NCBI GenBank assembly: GCA_016219715.1
Contig: JACRKX010000026.1
Location: forward strand, 1-39,536
Origin: Actinomycetota bacterium
GTDB taxonomy: Bacteria > Actinomycetota > Thermoleophilia > Solirubrobacterales > JACPNS01
Direction of reading: 5' to 3'
Length of the DNA: 39,536 nucleotides
A model generated the notes under the pieces. It saw only the letters and a program-made list of their open reading frames with translations. It did no database searches and was not told the origin of the DNA. The translations under genes were made by a program, and so were the position numbers. This document shows positions 14,702 to 22,936 of the stretch, in pieces. How positions within the stretch are numbered: position 1 is the first letter of the stretch; each line of letters starts with the position of its first letter.

Positions 14702-15999
14702 GTCGTGTACTCCGCGTTGAGGGTTACGTAGTCGTGGCCGAGATCGCTGAAGTAGACCGTCGCCTCGGCGCCTTCGCCGGCGAGAACGATCTCGTAGTCG
14801 ACCTCGGGTCCGCTGACCGCTTCGTTGAGCGCGTCCACGTCGAACTGGTTGGCGATCCCGAATGACGCGACCTCCACCCCTTCGATCGAGATGTCGATCG
14901 GCTCGGGCTTGCCCGTAGCCAGTGCCATTCCGACCGACTGCATGATGCGGCCCCAGTTCGGATCGCCGCCGTTGAGGGCGGTCTTGACGAGCGGCGAGTC
15001 GGCCACCGCGCGGGCGACGCGCTCGCAGATCTGACCGTCCGAACCCCTGACGGTGACGCGGCCGACGCGATCGGCGCCTTCGCCGTCGCGCACGATCGCC
15101 AGCGCAAGACCCAGCAGCAGCGCGTCAAGCGCCTCCGCCAGGAGTCGCTCGTCGTCGGAGCCGGGAACGACCTCGACGCCGCTCTCGCCGGACGCCAGCA
15201 GAAACACGGAGTCGTTGGTCGATAGCTGTCCGTCGACCGTTATGCGGTCGAAACTCGAAGCAACCGAGCCTCCGAGCAGGCGATCGGCGGTCTCGGCCTC
15301 GAGTGCCGCGTCGGTCTCGATGAAGCACAGCAGCGTCGCGTGCGGCACGGCTGCCGCGTGGAGCGGGCTGATCATTCCGGCACCCTTGGCCTGAGCGGCC
15401 AGTACGACCTCTCCGCCGCTGAGACGCACTTTCAAAGCGCCGAGCTTGGGCCACAGGTCGGTGGTCATGATCGCGTTGGCAAAAGTGAGCGAGCTTTCGG
15501 CGTCGAGTTCGCGCGAGAGCAGCGAGGCGCCCTTGCTGAGCTTGCGCGAGTCGAGCTGCACGCCGATCACGCCCGTCGAGGCGACGGCCACCTGCGACTC
15601 CGACGCGCCGGCGACCATCGCGCCGATGCCCTGCATGTAATACGCGTTGTCACGGCCCATCGGCCCCGTCGCGGCATTTGCGTTGCCGCTGTTGACGATC
15701 ACCGCTCGGATCGCGCTGAGCTCGACGCGCGTGCGGCAGACCTGCACCGGCGGCGCTGGAGCGCTGGAAACCGTGAAACGCGCTGCCGAGGTCGTCTGTT
15801 GTGAATCGCTGACGACCAGGCCGAAGTCGAGCTTGCCGCTCGGCTTGATGCCCGCGGCGATACCGCCGGCGCGAAAACCGCCCGGAAGCGTGGTCGGCGG
15901 CAGTTCTGTCGCATGCTCAGGCAGTGCCGTCCAGCGGCTCGTAAACAGCGGCGGCACGTCGGTCATCGGCGCGATCGATCCGGTGGGCGCCTCGCTCAT
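14698..15999 (-). CDS. argJ: Bifunctional glutamate N-acetyltransferase / ornithine acetyltransferase
   Basis: Recycles the acetyl group from N-acetylornithine to glutamate, or makes N-acetylglutamate from acetyl-CoA. ArgJ cleaves itself at an Ala-Thr bond to expose a catalytic Thr. The site here lies in AAQAKGAGMISP followed by VPHATLLCF, so the Ala-Thr pair is kept although the flanking residues differ from the common NMATML. Other motifs are IVNSGNANAATG, ASTGVIGVQL, DGQLSTNDS and GGDPNWGRIM. The frame gives 433 residues from 15999. A later ATG (the MTDVPPL start, 11 residues in) is possible. It overlaps argC and argB by 4 bases each. Confidence 0.95.
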   Translation of the reverse strand: MSEAPTGSIAPMTDVPPLFTSRWTALPEHATELPPTTLPGGFRAGGIAAGIKPSGKLDFGLVVSDSQQTTSAARFTVSSAPAPPVQVCRTRVELSAIRAVIVNSGNANAATGPMGRDNAYYMQGIGAMVAGASESQVAVASTGVIGVQLDSRKLSKGASLLSRELDAESSLTFANAIMTTDLWPKLGALKVRLSGGEVVLAAQAKGAGMISPLHAAAVPHATLLCFIETDAALEAETADRLLGGSVASSFDRITVDGQLSTNDSVFLLASGESGVEVVPGSDDERLLAEALDALLLGLALAIVRDGEGADRVGRVTVRGSDGQICERVARAVADSPLVKTALNGGDPNWGRIMQSVGMALATGKPEPIDISIEGVEVASFGIANQFDVDALNEAVSGPEVDYEIVLAGEGAEATVYFSDLGHDYVTLNAEYTT

Positions 16000-17018
16000 G
16001 CGCTCACCCGCCTCGTCACGCCCTGACCGCTCGCGAGCCCCGCGGTCTCTGGCAGGCCGAGCATCAGATTGAGGTTCTGCACGGCCTGGCCCGCGGCCCC
16101 CTTCCAGAGGTTGTCGATCGCGCTGAAGACAAGCACGCGGCCGGTCTCCTGCTCGATCGTGGCGTGGATCGCGCAGGCGTTGGTGTCACGTACGTCGCGC
16201 ACGCCCGGCGGCGCGTCGACGAAACGCACGAACGGCTCGTCGGCGTATGCGTCCTCGAAGCGCTCGCGCAACTGGGCGGCGGTCAGCGGCTCGGCTGGCT
16301 GCAGGTAGATGCTGGCCAGCAGGCCCTGGTCGAGCGGCAGCAGGTGCGGCGTGAAGGTGATGCGCTCGATCGGCAGCTCCATCTCGAGCTCGGCACGATG
16401 ACGGTGACGCTCGACGCCGTACGGTGAGAAGTTCTCGACGACGCTTACGAAATGCGTCTTGTCGGACGCGGCACGCCCGGCTCCGGAAACGCCGCTTTTC
16501 GCGTCGACGATCACGTCGCCGGCGAGGTCAGCGACCGGGTAGAGACCGAGCAGCGACGCGGTTGGATAACAGCCCGGGTTCGCGACCAGCCGCGCGTCGG
16601 CGATGCGGTCGCGATGGCGCTCGGTCAGGCCGTAGACGGCCTCGGACAGCAGCCCCAGGTGCTCGTGCGGCTGGTAGTAGCTCTCGTACGCCTCGGCGCT
16701 GAGCCGAAAGTCGGCCGACAGGTCGACGACCTTCAGACCGTGCTGGATCAACTCGGCGACGACCGGTGCGGCGGCGCCATGCGGGTATGCGACCAGAGCG
16801 CAGTCGGCCTTCGCCGCTACGCCCTCTGCGTCGAATTCATCGAGCGTCAGCGGCACGTCGTAGCGTGGGTGCACGCTGCTCAGTTTTGCTCCGGCGTCGC
16901 TGCGCGCGGTGACGGCCGTCAGCTCGATCTCCGGGTGTCGCCAGAGGATGTCGGCCGCCAGCGCGCCGGCGAAGCCGGCCGCGCCGATCACGGCTGCTCG
17001 GTGTTGACTACTGGCCAC
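15996..17018 (-). CDS. argC: N-acetyl-gamma-glutamyl-phosphate reductase
   Basis: NADPH-dependent reductase for the third step of arginine synthesis. It has the nucleotide-binding AAVIGAAGFAGAL near the N-terminus, the catalytic cysteine in LVANPGCYPTAS, the KSGVSGAGR loop and the HRHRAEL His cluster. GTG 17018 gives 340 residues and overlaps the pheT stop by 11 bases. GTG 17030, 4 codons earlier, is an alternative start. Both lie inside the end of pheT, so argCJBD is probably co-transcribed from the pheST side. Confidence 0.95.
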   Translation of the reverse strand: MASSQHRAAVIGAAGFAGALAADILWRHPEIELTAVTARSDAGAKLSSVHPRYDVPLTLDEFDAEGVAAKADCALVAYPHGAAAPVVAELIQHGLKVVDLSADFRLSAEAYESYYQPHEHLGLLSEAVYGLTERHRDRIADARLVANPGCYPTASLLGLYPVADLAGDVIVDAKSGVSGAGRAASDKTHFVSVVENFSPYGVERHRHRAELEMELPIERITFTPHLLPLDQGLLASIYLQPAEPLTAAQLRERFEDAYADEPFVRFVDAPPGVRDVRDTNACAIHATIEQETGRVLVFSAIDNLWKGAAGQAVQNLNLMLGLPETAGLASGQGVTRRVSA

Positions 17019-19428
17019 GCAAGGCACCACCGATCGACTGGAGTTGTTCGGTGATCTTCACGCGCGCGGCCGCGACCTCGTCGTCGGTCAGCGTGCGATC
17101 GGGCGCGCTGTAGGTGAGACGTATCGCTAGCGACTTGCTGCCTTCGGCGACCTGTTCGCCTTCGTAGACGTCGAACACCGATGCGGCGGTCAACAACTTC
17201 CCTCCGGCCTTGCGAACCGTGGTCAGCACTTCCTCGGCCGGTCGCTCGGCGTCGACGACAACGGCGATGTCCTCACGGGCCGGCGGGAAGGTCGAGATCG
17301 GTTCGTAGGTGACCGGATCGGGTATCTGAGCTGCCAGCGCCTGCAGGTTCAACTCGGCCACAACGGCATGCGGCAGGTCGAACTGCTTGGCGACCAGCGG
17401 GTGCAGTTCGCCTACCCAGCCGAGCACCGCCTCGCCGGCAGTCACCCTGGCCGAGCGGCCCGGAATCAAATACGGATGGCCAGCCGCGTCGACCGGCTCG
17501 TAACCGGCCTGCGCTCCCGCGTAGTCGACGACGGCCTGCACGATGCCTTTGAGCACGTAGAAGTCGCCCGGGTCAGACTCGCCGCGCCACGAACCAGCCG
17601 TGGGTGGACCGACCAGCAGCAACGCCACCGCGGTGTGCTCACGCGGCTCCTGAGCGCTACCTGCGTAGACAGCGCCGATCTCGAAGAGCCTGACTGCATC
17701 TGCGCCACGGGCAAGGTTGTGCTGAGCCGACTGCAACAGTCCGGGCAACGCCAGCGGGCGCATTACGGAATGGTCCTCGCTGAGCGGATTGGCGATCTTC
17801 AGCAAGTCGCGCTCGACCGGCGCCCCGCCGGGCGAGAGCTTGGCCAGCAGCGCTTCGCTGGTGAAGCTCCATGTGATCGCCTCGGAATAGCCGTTGGCGG
17901 CGAGCATGTCCTCGATCCTGCGCTTGAGCTTCTGGTCTGGCGAGAGGCGGCCGATCGCGCTGCGCGCGGCGGGCAGTGTGGCGGGGATGCTGTCGACACC
18001 CTCGATGCGGGCAATCTCCTCGATCACGTCGGCTTCGCGCGTGACGTCGGCGGCGCGGTAGTGCGGCGGCGTGACGCTGAGCCCGCCAGCCGTCTCGGCG
18101 ACTTCGAAGTCGAGACGCCGCAGGATCTCGGCACAGCGCGCAACCGGAATCTCGGTGCCGAGCAGCCCCGCGAGGCGAGTGGCGCGCAGCTCGATCGGCG
18201 TGGCGGGAAGGATCTCACCGGCCACATCGATCGTCGGCGACACTCCGGTCGCACCCGTTAGCTCGGTCATCAGGCCGGCGGCGATCTGCTGGACCTCGAG
18301 CTGCAACTCGGGGCTCAGACCCTTCTCGAACCGGCCACTCGCCTCGCTTCGCAGCCCAAGCTTCTGGCTGGTGCGGTGGATGTTCGGACCGTTCCAGGTG
18401 GCGATCTCGAGCAGCACGTTGGTTGTCTCGAGAGAGACCTCGCTAACAGCGCCGCCCATGATTCCGGCGATCGCCGACGGGCCTTCGCCGTCGCAGACCA
18501 GCACGGTGTGCTCGTCGCACTCGCGCTCGACGTCGTCGAGAGTGGTCACCTTCTCACCGGCAGCGGCGTTGCGCACGATCAGCTTGCCGCCACGGATCTT
18601 GTCGAGGTCAAAGGCGTGCATCGGCTGACCGGTCAGCAGCATCAGGTAGTTCGTGATGTCGACGACGTTGTTGATCGGGCGCTGGCCGGCCGCCGAGAGC
18701 CGCTGCTTGAGCCACAGCGGCGACGGCCCGACCTTCACACCGCGATAGATGCGGGCGGTGAAGCGCGGGCAAAGCTCGTGGTTCTGCACTTCGATCGGGA
18801 ACGACTCGTCGCCAGAAGGCGCTGGGCCGGTTGCCAGCGTCGCCAGTTCGTTGCCGGTGATCGCGTGCACCTCGCGCGCCACTCCGTAGACGCCGAGGCA
18901 GTCGGGCCGGTTCGGCGTGATCTCGAGTTCGAGCACGTCCTCGCCGGGCGTTAGCGCCTGCTCGAGAGGCGTGCCAGGCGTGAAGTCGCGCCCCGACAGC
19001 ACAGGATCGAGTTCAAGCTGCATGATGCCGGTATGGTCGCCGCCGATCTCCAGCTCATCCTCGGCGAGGATCATTCCGTTGCTCTCGACGCCGCGCAGCT
19101 TGGCCTTCTTCAGCTTGGTGCCGTCGGGCATGACCGCTCCAGGCCGCGCCACGGCCACGGTCTGGCCGGCGTCGACGTTCGGAGCGCCGCAGACGATCGT
19201 GACGGGCTCGTCCTCGCCGACGTCGACCGAGCAGACGCTCAGCCGGTCGGCGTCGGGGTGCTGTTCCCGAGTGAGCACCTTGCCGACCACGAAGTTGTCG
19301 CCGCTGAGGGCGCCGTGGCGCACCACGCGCTCGACCTCGGTACCGGTCATCGCCAGCCGTGAGGCCAGCTCTTCGGCAGGCATGCCGGGATCGCAGTACT
19401 CGGCCAGCCACGTCATCGGAACGCGCAT
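17008..19428 (-). CDS. pheT: Phenylalanine--tRNA ligase beta subunit
   Basis: Forms the alpha2-beta2 PheRS that charges tRNA-Phe. From ATG 19428 the protein is 806 residues, normal for the family. In order it has an N-terminal MRVPMTWLAEY helix, an EMAP-like tRNA-binding OB fold (residues about 40-150, GAPNVDAGQ), the B3/B4 editing domain (NRPDCLG, NNVVDITNY), the B5 domain, the catalytic-like core (WSFTSEALL, NPLSEDHSVMR) and a C-terminal FDX-ACB anticodon domain (FPPAREDIAVVVD). The frame is open upstream inside pheS, but only ATG 19428 fits the family. Stop and start of pheS/pheT overlap by one base (TGATG). Confidence 0.97.
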   Translation of the reverse strand: MRVPMTWLAEYCDPGMPAEELASRLAMTGTEVERVVRHGALSGDNFVVGKVLTREQHPDADRLSVCSVDVGEDEPVTIVCGAPNVDAGQTVAVARPGAVMPDGTKLKKAKLRGVESNGMILAEDELEIGGDHTGIMQLELDPVLSGRDFTPGTPLEQALTPGEDVLELEITPNRPDCLGVYGVAREVHAITGNELATLATGPAPSGDESFPIEVQNHELCPRFTARIYRGVKVGPSPLWLKQRLSAAGQRPINNVVDITNYLMLLTGQPMHAFDLDKIRGGKLIVRNAAAGEKVTTLDDVERECDEHTVLVCDGEGPSAIAGIMGGAVSEVSLETTNVLLEIATWNGPNIHRTSQKLGLRSEASGRFEKGLSPELQLEVQQIAAGLMTELTGATGVSPTIDVAGEILPATPIELRATRLAGLLGTEIPVARCAEILRRLDFEVAETAGGLSVTPPHYRAADVTREADVIEEIARIEGVDSIPATLPAARSAIGRLSPDQKLKRRIEDMLAANGYSEAITWSFTSEALLAKLSPGGAPVERDLLKIANPLSEDHSVMRPLALPGLLQSAQHNLARGADAVRLFEIGAVYAGSAQEPREHTAVALLLVGPPTAGSWRGESDPGDFYVLKGIVQAVVDYAGAQAGYEPVDAAGHPYLIPGRSARVTAGEAVLGWVGELHPLVAKQFDLPHAVVAELNLQALAAQIPDPVTYEPISTFPPAREDIAVVVDAERPAEEVLTTVRKAGGKLLTAASVFDVYEGEQVAEGSKSLAIRLTYSAPDRTLTDDEVAAARVKITEQLQSIGGALRGQ

Positions 19429-20501
19429 CAGGCAACACCCCTTCCGAACTGACCGAGGAAGCGCAGGTCGTTCTCGTAGAACAGCCGCAGGTCGGGTACG
19501 CCGTGCTTGAGGAAGGCGATCCGCTCGACGCCCATGCCGAATGCAAAGCCCTGAATCTTGTCGGGGTCGTAGCCGGCCTCGCGCACGTAGCCAAAGACGT
19601 TCGGGTCGACCATTCCGGCGCCGAGAATCTCGATCCAGCCGATCCCCTTGCAGAGGTTGCAGCGCGAGCCATCCTTGAGATAGCCCTGCCCCTTGCACTT
19701 GAAGCAGGAGACGTCGATCTCGACCGATGGCTCGGTGAACGGGAAGAAGTGCGGGCGCAGCCTGACTTCGCGCTCGTCGCCGAAGATCGCGCGCGCGAAC
19801 TCGAGCAGCGTGCCGCGCAGGTCACCGAGCGTGACGTCTTCGTCGACTGCCAGACCCTCGATCTGATGGAACATCGGCGTGTGCGTGGCGTCGTTGTCGC
19901 GGCGGTAGACCTTGCCGGGCACGATCACGTACACCGGAGGCGGATGCTGCTCCATCACACGGATCTGCACCGGCGAGGTGTGCGTGCGCAGCAGCACGTC
20001 GTCGCTGAAGTAGAAGGTGTCGGTCCACTCGCGCGCCGGGTGGTTGGGCGAGTGATTGAGGGCGTCAAAGTTGTAGTGGACGCGCTCGACCTCAGGACCT
20101 TCGGCGACGCGGTAGCCCATGCCGATGAAGACGTCCTCGATCTCGCGGCGCGTCTGTGTGATCGGGTGCAGCGATCCGCCGGCGACCGGCGGAGCGCCGG
20201 GCAGCGTGACGTCGATGCGGTCCTGCTCGAGCAGCGCGGTAAGCGCCGCGGTCTCGAGCGACTCCTGGCGTTCGCGCAGCAGGCTCTCGAGCCGGCCACG
20301 CGTCTGGTTGCCGGCCTTGCCGACTGGCCCCTTCTCTTCGGGCGGCAACGTGGCGATCGACTTGAGGATGTCATTGAGCAGCGCCTTGCGGCCGAGGTGC
20401 TTGACGCGTGCGTCTTCGAGCTCGGCCAGCGTTGCGGCTGAGTCGATCGCGACCTTCGCCTCGGCCTCGATGGATTGGATCTTTGCGACTGTCTCAGACA
20501 A
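19428..20501 (-). CDS. pheS: Phenylalanine--tRNA ligase alpha subunit
   Basis: Catalytic class II subunit of PheRS, 357 residues. An N-terminal coiled-coil arm (residues about 1-95) that contacts tRNA precedes the class II motifs: motif 2 at YVIVPGKVYRRDNDATHTPMF and motif 3 in GFAFGMGVERIAFLKHG. A zinc-knuckle insertion with two CxxC pairs (VSCFKCKGQG and RCNLCKGIGW) is as seen in many Actinobacteria and Firmicutes. The start is TTG 20501. It follows the SpoU gene by 15 bases in the same direction. Confidence 0.97.
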   Translation of the reverse strand: MSETVAKIQSIEAEAKVAIDSAATLAELEDARVKHLGRKALLNDILKSIATLPPEEKGPVGKAGNQTRGRLESLLRERQESLETAALTALLEQDRIDVTLPGAPPVAGGSLHPITQTRREIEDVFIGMGYRVAEGPEVERVHYNFDALNHSPNHPAREWTDTFYFSDDVLLRTHTSPVQIRVMEQHPPPVYVIVPGKVYRRDNDATHTPMFHQIEGLAVDEDVTLGDLRGTLLEFARAIFGDEREVRLRPHFFPFTEPSVEIDVSCFKCKGQGYLKDGSRCNLCKGIGWIEILGAGMVDPNVFGYVREAGYDPDKIQGFAFGMGVERIAFLKHGVPDLRLFYENDLRFLGQFGRGVA

Positions 20502-20516
20502 TTTCGAGCTCTGCCC

Positions 20517-21341
20517 CTAATTCTCAGTTGACGGTGGATTTCCGCTTGCGGATGCGGTTTTGCCGGCGCCGTGCACGGCCCCTTGCACCTGGTCGCCGAG
20601 CGCCCGGCCGATTTCGTAGAGCGCAATGCTGGCAGCGATCGCGGCGTTCAGCGACTCAGGCCCGCCGGGCAGCATCGGGATCGCGGCCGCGACGTCGGCG
20701 ATCGCTAGCGTTTCGGGCGTCAGCCCTTCGCGCTCGGCGCCGACGCAGACGATCGTGGGCAAGACGTCCAATCCGGCGCCGGCCACGCCGGCGAGCGGCA
20801 GTTCAGCCGCACCGTCGAGAGCGACCCGGCGCACCGGCAGATCCGCCAGCTCCTGGGCATTGGCCCGCGCCGGCGGGCGGGCGAAGACCGCACCCATGCT
20901 GGCCCGCACGGCCTTGGGCGAGTACGGATCGGCGCAACCCGCGCCGAGGATCACCGGACCGTCGGCAAGTGCCAGCGCACTGCGCAGAACCGTCCCAACG
21001 TTGCCGGGGTCGGCGATCGCGTCGAGATAGACAGCCAGGGCGAAGTCGGCAGACAACTCGGCCCACACCTGCTCGAAGACCCCGATCACGCGCGAGCCGG
21101 AGCCAAGCGCACTGGACGAGTCGAGCACCGCGCCCTCGATTGCCAGAGCGCACGGATGACCGGACAGATCCGCCGGCGCGCTCTCGACACAGAACAACTC
21201 GACTGGCTCGCTGCCGGCGGCAAGCGCGGCGCGCACGAGATCTTCGCCCTCGGCTGCAAACAGACCGGTGGCGGCGCGGTGTTTCTTGTCTTGCAGCTTG
21301 CGCAGCTGCTTGACGCGTTCGTTCTGGTTGGAAGTGATCAT
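20517..21341 (-). CDS. SpoU/TrmH-family RNA 2'-O-methyltransferase
   Basis: A 274-residue SPOUT enzyme that uses S-adenosylmethionine to methylate a ribose in rRNA or tRNA. The N-terminal part (QNERVKQLRKLQDKKHRAAT, then GLFAAEGEDLV) is the L30e-like RNA-binding domain of RlmB/TsnR-type proteins. The C-terminal trefoil-knot domain has motif 1 YLDAIADPGNVGTVLRSA, motif 2 VCVGAEREGLTPE and motif 3 IPMLPGGPESLNAAIAASIA. The exact target nucleotide cannot be told from sequence. This gene sits between rplT and pheS in many bacteria. Its start ATG is about 45 bases past the rplT terminator, so the pheST-arg transcript probably begins just upstream of it. Confidence 0.9.
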   Translation of the reverse strand: MITSNQNERVKQLRKLQDKKHRAATGLFAAEGEDLVRAALAAGSEPVELFCVESAPADLSGHPCALAIEGAVLDSSSALGSGSRVIGVFEQVWAELSADFALAVYLDAIADPGNVGTVLRSALALADGPVILGAGCADPYSPKAVRASMGAVFARPPARANAQELADLPVRRVALDGAAELPLAGVAGAGLDVLPTIVCVGAEREGLTPETLAIADVAAAIPMLPGGPESLNAAIAASIALYEIGRALGDQVQGAVHGAGKTASASGNPPSTEN

Positions 21342-21384
21342 CGGTGCGATTTCTCGGTTCTAGCTGTCCTGGTCTGTTTCGGGC

Positions 21385-21411
21385 AAGAAAAAGGGCGCCT
21401 CTGGGGCGCCC
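21385..21411 (-). terminator. Intrinsic terminator after rplT
   Basis: On the minus strand, GGGCGCC pairs with GGCGCCC around a 5-base loop and is followed by TTTTTCTT. This is a textbook Rho-independent terminator 36 bases beyond the rplT stop. It closes the infC-rpmI-rplT operon and separates it from the SpoU-pheST-arg genes. Confidence 0.92.
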
Positions 21412-21446
21412 GCGATTCAGTCAGTCGATGAGTGCCGGAGGGCAGC

Positions 21447-21800
21447 TCAAGCGACCGCCTCGCGGGCGGCATCGGTAAAGCGTCGGAAGGCCTCGTTGTC
21501 GCGCACGGCGATGTCGGCGAGCATCTTGCGGTCGACCTCGATGCCGGCGACCTTCAGGCCGTGCATCAGCTGCGAGTAGCTCATGCCCTCTTGGCGGGCG
21601 GCGGCGTTGATGCGCGTGATCCACAGGCGGCGGAAGTCGCGCTTCTTGTTGCGACGGTCGCGGTAGGCGTAGCTGTCTGCCTTGAGCAGAGCTTCCTTTG
21701 CGCGCTTGTAACCGGAGTTGGCCTCACCGCGGTAGCCCTTGGCACGCGCGATCGTGGCCTTGCGGCGGCGGCGAGAGGCGACTGAGTTAGTTGAACGCAT
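21447..21800 (-). CDS. rplT: Large ribosomal subunit protein bL20
   Basis: A 117-residue assembly protein of the 50S subunit that binds 23S rRNA. The arginine-rich N-terminal arm ([20 protein letters not shown]) and the globular end ([19 protein letters not shown], then [19 protein letters not shown]) are fully typical. It lies 53 bases after rpmI and is the last gene before the strong terminator. In many bacteria L20 represses its own operon by binding the leader mRNA; no such site was identified here. Confidence 0.98.
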   Translation of the reverse strand: MRSTNSVASRRRRKATIARAKGYRGEANSGYKRAKEALLKADSYAYRDRRNKKRDFRRLWITRINAAARQEGMSYSQLMHGLKVAGIEVDRKMLADIAVRDNEAFRRFTDAAREAVA

Positions 21801-21853
21801 GGTGAGAACTCCGGAAGAAAGACCTGGAAAACGAGGTGATCAGATACAGCAGT

Positions 21854-22048
21854 TTACTTGCCGAGCAGCTTCTTGATTCGCGGCGCGGTGTCGTCGTGCA
21901 TCATGATCGGGCGCGCGAAGTCGCGCTTGCGCTTGGCCGACTTGTGCTCGAGGTTGTGCGAGCTCATGCCGTGACGGCCCTTGACCTTGCCGGTCCCGGT
22001 CAGTGAGAAGCGCTTCTTGGCGCCGCTGTGTGTCTTCTGCTTGGGCAT
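21854..22048 (-). CDS. rpmI: Large ribosomal subunit protein bL35
   Basis: A 64-residue basic ribosomal protein. It begins MPKQKTHSGAKKRFSLTGTG and continues with the KVKGRHGMSSHNLEHKS segment, ending in KKLLGK, which matches L35 over its whole length. It lies 21 bases after infC and before rplT, the standard order. Confidence 0.98.
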   Translation of the reverse strand: MPKQKTHSGAKKRFSLTGTGKVKGRHGMSSHNLEHKSAKRKRDFARPIMMHDDTAPRIKKLLGK

Positions 22049-22069
22049 CGAGGAGATGATTAAAGCAGG

Positions 22070-22798
22070 TCAGGCGTCGCCGTCTACGGCTGCAACTTCG
22101 CCCGCCTTTTCGGCCGCTTCGTCGTCTTCGGTGGCCTTCATCTCGGCGACGCGGGCCTCGTGGGCCGCTGCCTCTTCGGCTTTGCGCCTTGCCTTAGCCG
22201 CCTTCGCGGCCTCTTCGCTGGCCTGTAGCTCGTCGGCGTGAAGCTTCTGCGCTTCCTTGGTCGGGCCGAGCACCATCGTCATGTTGCGCCCTTCCAACAG
22301 CGGGGTCTGTTCGATCGTGCCCAGCTCCTGAACCTCTTCGGCGAGCTTCATCAGCAGGTCGCGACCACGCTCGGGATGTTCACGCTCGCGCCCACGGAAC
22401 ATGATCGTCACCTTGACCTTGTCGGCGTGTTTCAAGAATCGGACGACGTGACCCTTCTTGGTGTCGTAGTCGTGACCGGCAATCTTTGGACGCAGCTTGA
22501 TCTCACGAATCGTGATCTGCTGCTGGTGCTTGCGCGCGGCCTTGGCCTTCTGGGCCTGCTCGTACTTGTACTTGCTGTAGTCGAGCACGCGGCAGACGGG
22601 CGGCTTGGCTTCAGGGGCGACTTCGACGAGATCGAGATCGCGCTCCTGCGCGTACTTCAAGGCTTCATCGATCGGCAGCACGCCGATCTGCGCGCCGTCG
22701 TCGCCGATCAGGCGGACCTCCTTGACACGGATGCGCTCGTTGACGCGGGTCGTGTCCCGTTCCGGGGGACGACGGTCGAACCTGCGAGGGATCGCCAC
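22070..22798 (-). CDS. infC: Translation initiation factor IF-3
   Basis: IF-3 binds the 30S subunit and checks start-codon and initiator-tRNA pairing. The N-domain runs [18 protein letters not shown], then [16 protein letters not shown]. The linker is [17 protein letters not shown] and the C-domain has [16 protein letters not shown] and [10 protein letters not shown]. Beyond the normal end (near [15 protein letters not shown]) is an Ala/Glu/Lys-rich tail of about 55 residues, probably a coiled coil, as in some Actinobacteria. GTG 22798 ([15 protein letters not shown]) is preferred, giving 242 residues. The frame is open further upstream to 22897 but those residues do not resemble IF-3. The 138 bases before it, up to the membrane-protein stop, should hold the operon promoter. 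Confidence 0.95.
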   Translation of the reverse strand: MAIPRRFDRRPPERDTTRVNERIRVKEVRLIGDDGAQIGVLPIDEALKYAQERDLDLVEVAPEAKPPVCRVLDYSKYKYEQAQKAKAARKHQQQITIREIKLRPKIAGHDYDTKKGHVVRFLKHADKVKVTIMFRGREREHPERGRDLLMKLAEEVQELGTIEQTPLLEGRNMTMVLGPTKEAQKLHADELQASEEAAKAAKARRKAEEAAAHEARVAEMKATEDDEAAEKAGEVAAVDGDA

Positions 22799-22936
22799 TA
22801 GCTGATGCCTGCCGGCGCGAGCAAAGTCACGTTCGCGGGTTTGGTTGTGCGAGCTGCAAGAGTCAAGTAGCCAGAGGATAACCGCTCTCGGGCGCACAAT
22901 GGCGAACGCAAGCAGGATCCCGTCGTGCAGTCAGGC

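Noticed and set aside
15996-17030. argJ autocleavage site lost, or argC pseudogene due to unusual starts
   Set aside because: ArgJ keeps the Ala-Thr pair and all other motifs, and ArgC keeps its catalytic Cys; GTG starts overlapping the upstream gene are normal in this window.
22799-22936. Promoter for infC with TATCCT/TTGACT-like words
   Set aside because: The hexamers do not have acceptable spacing to each other, so no specific promoter is claimed.
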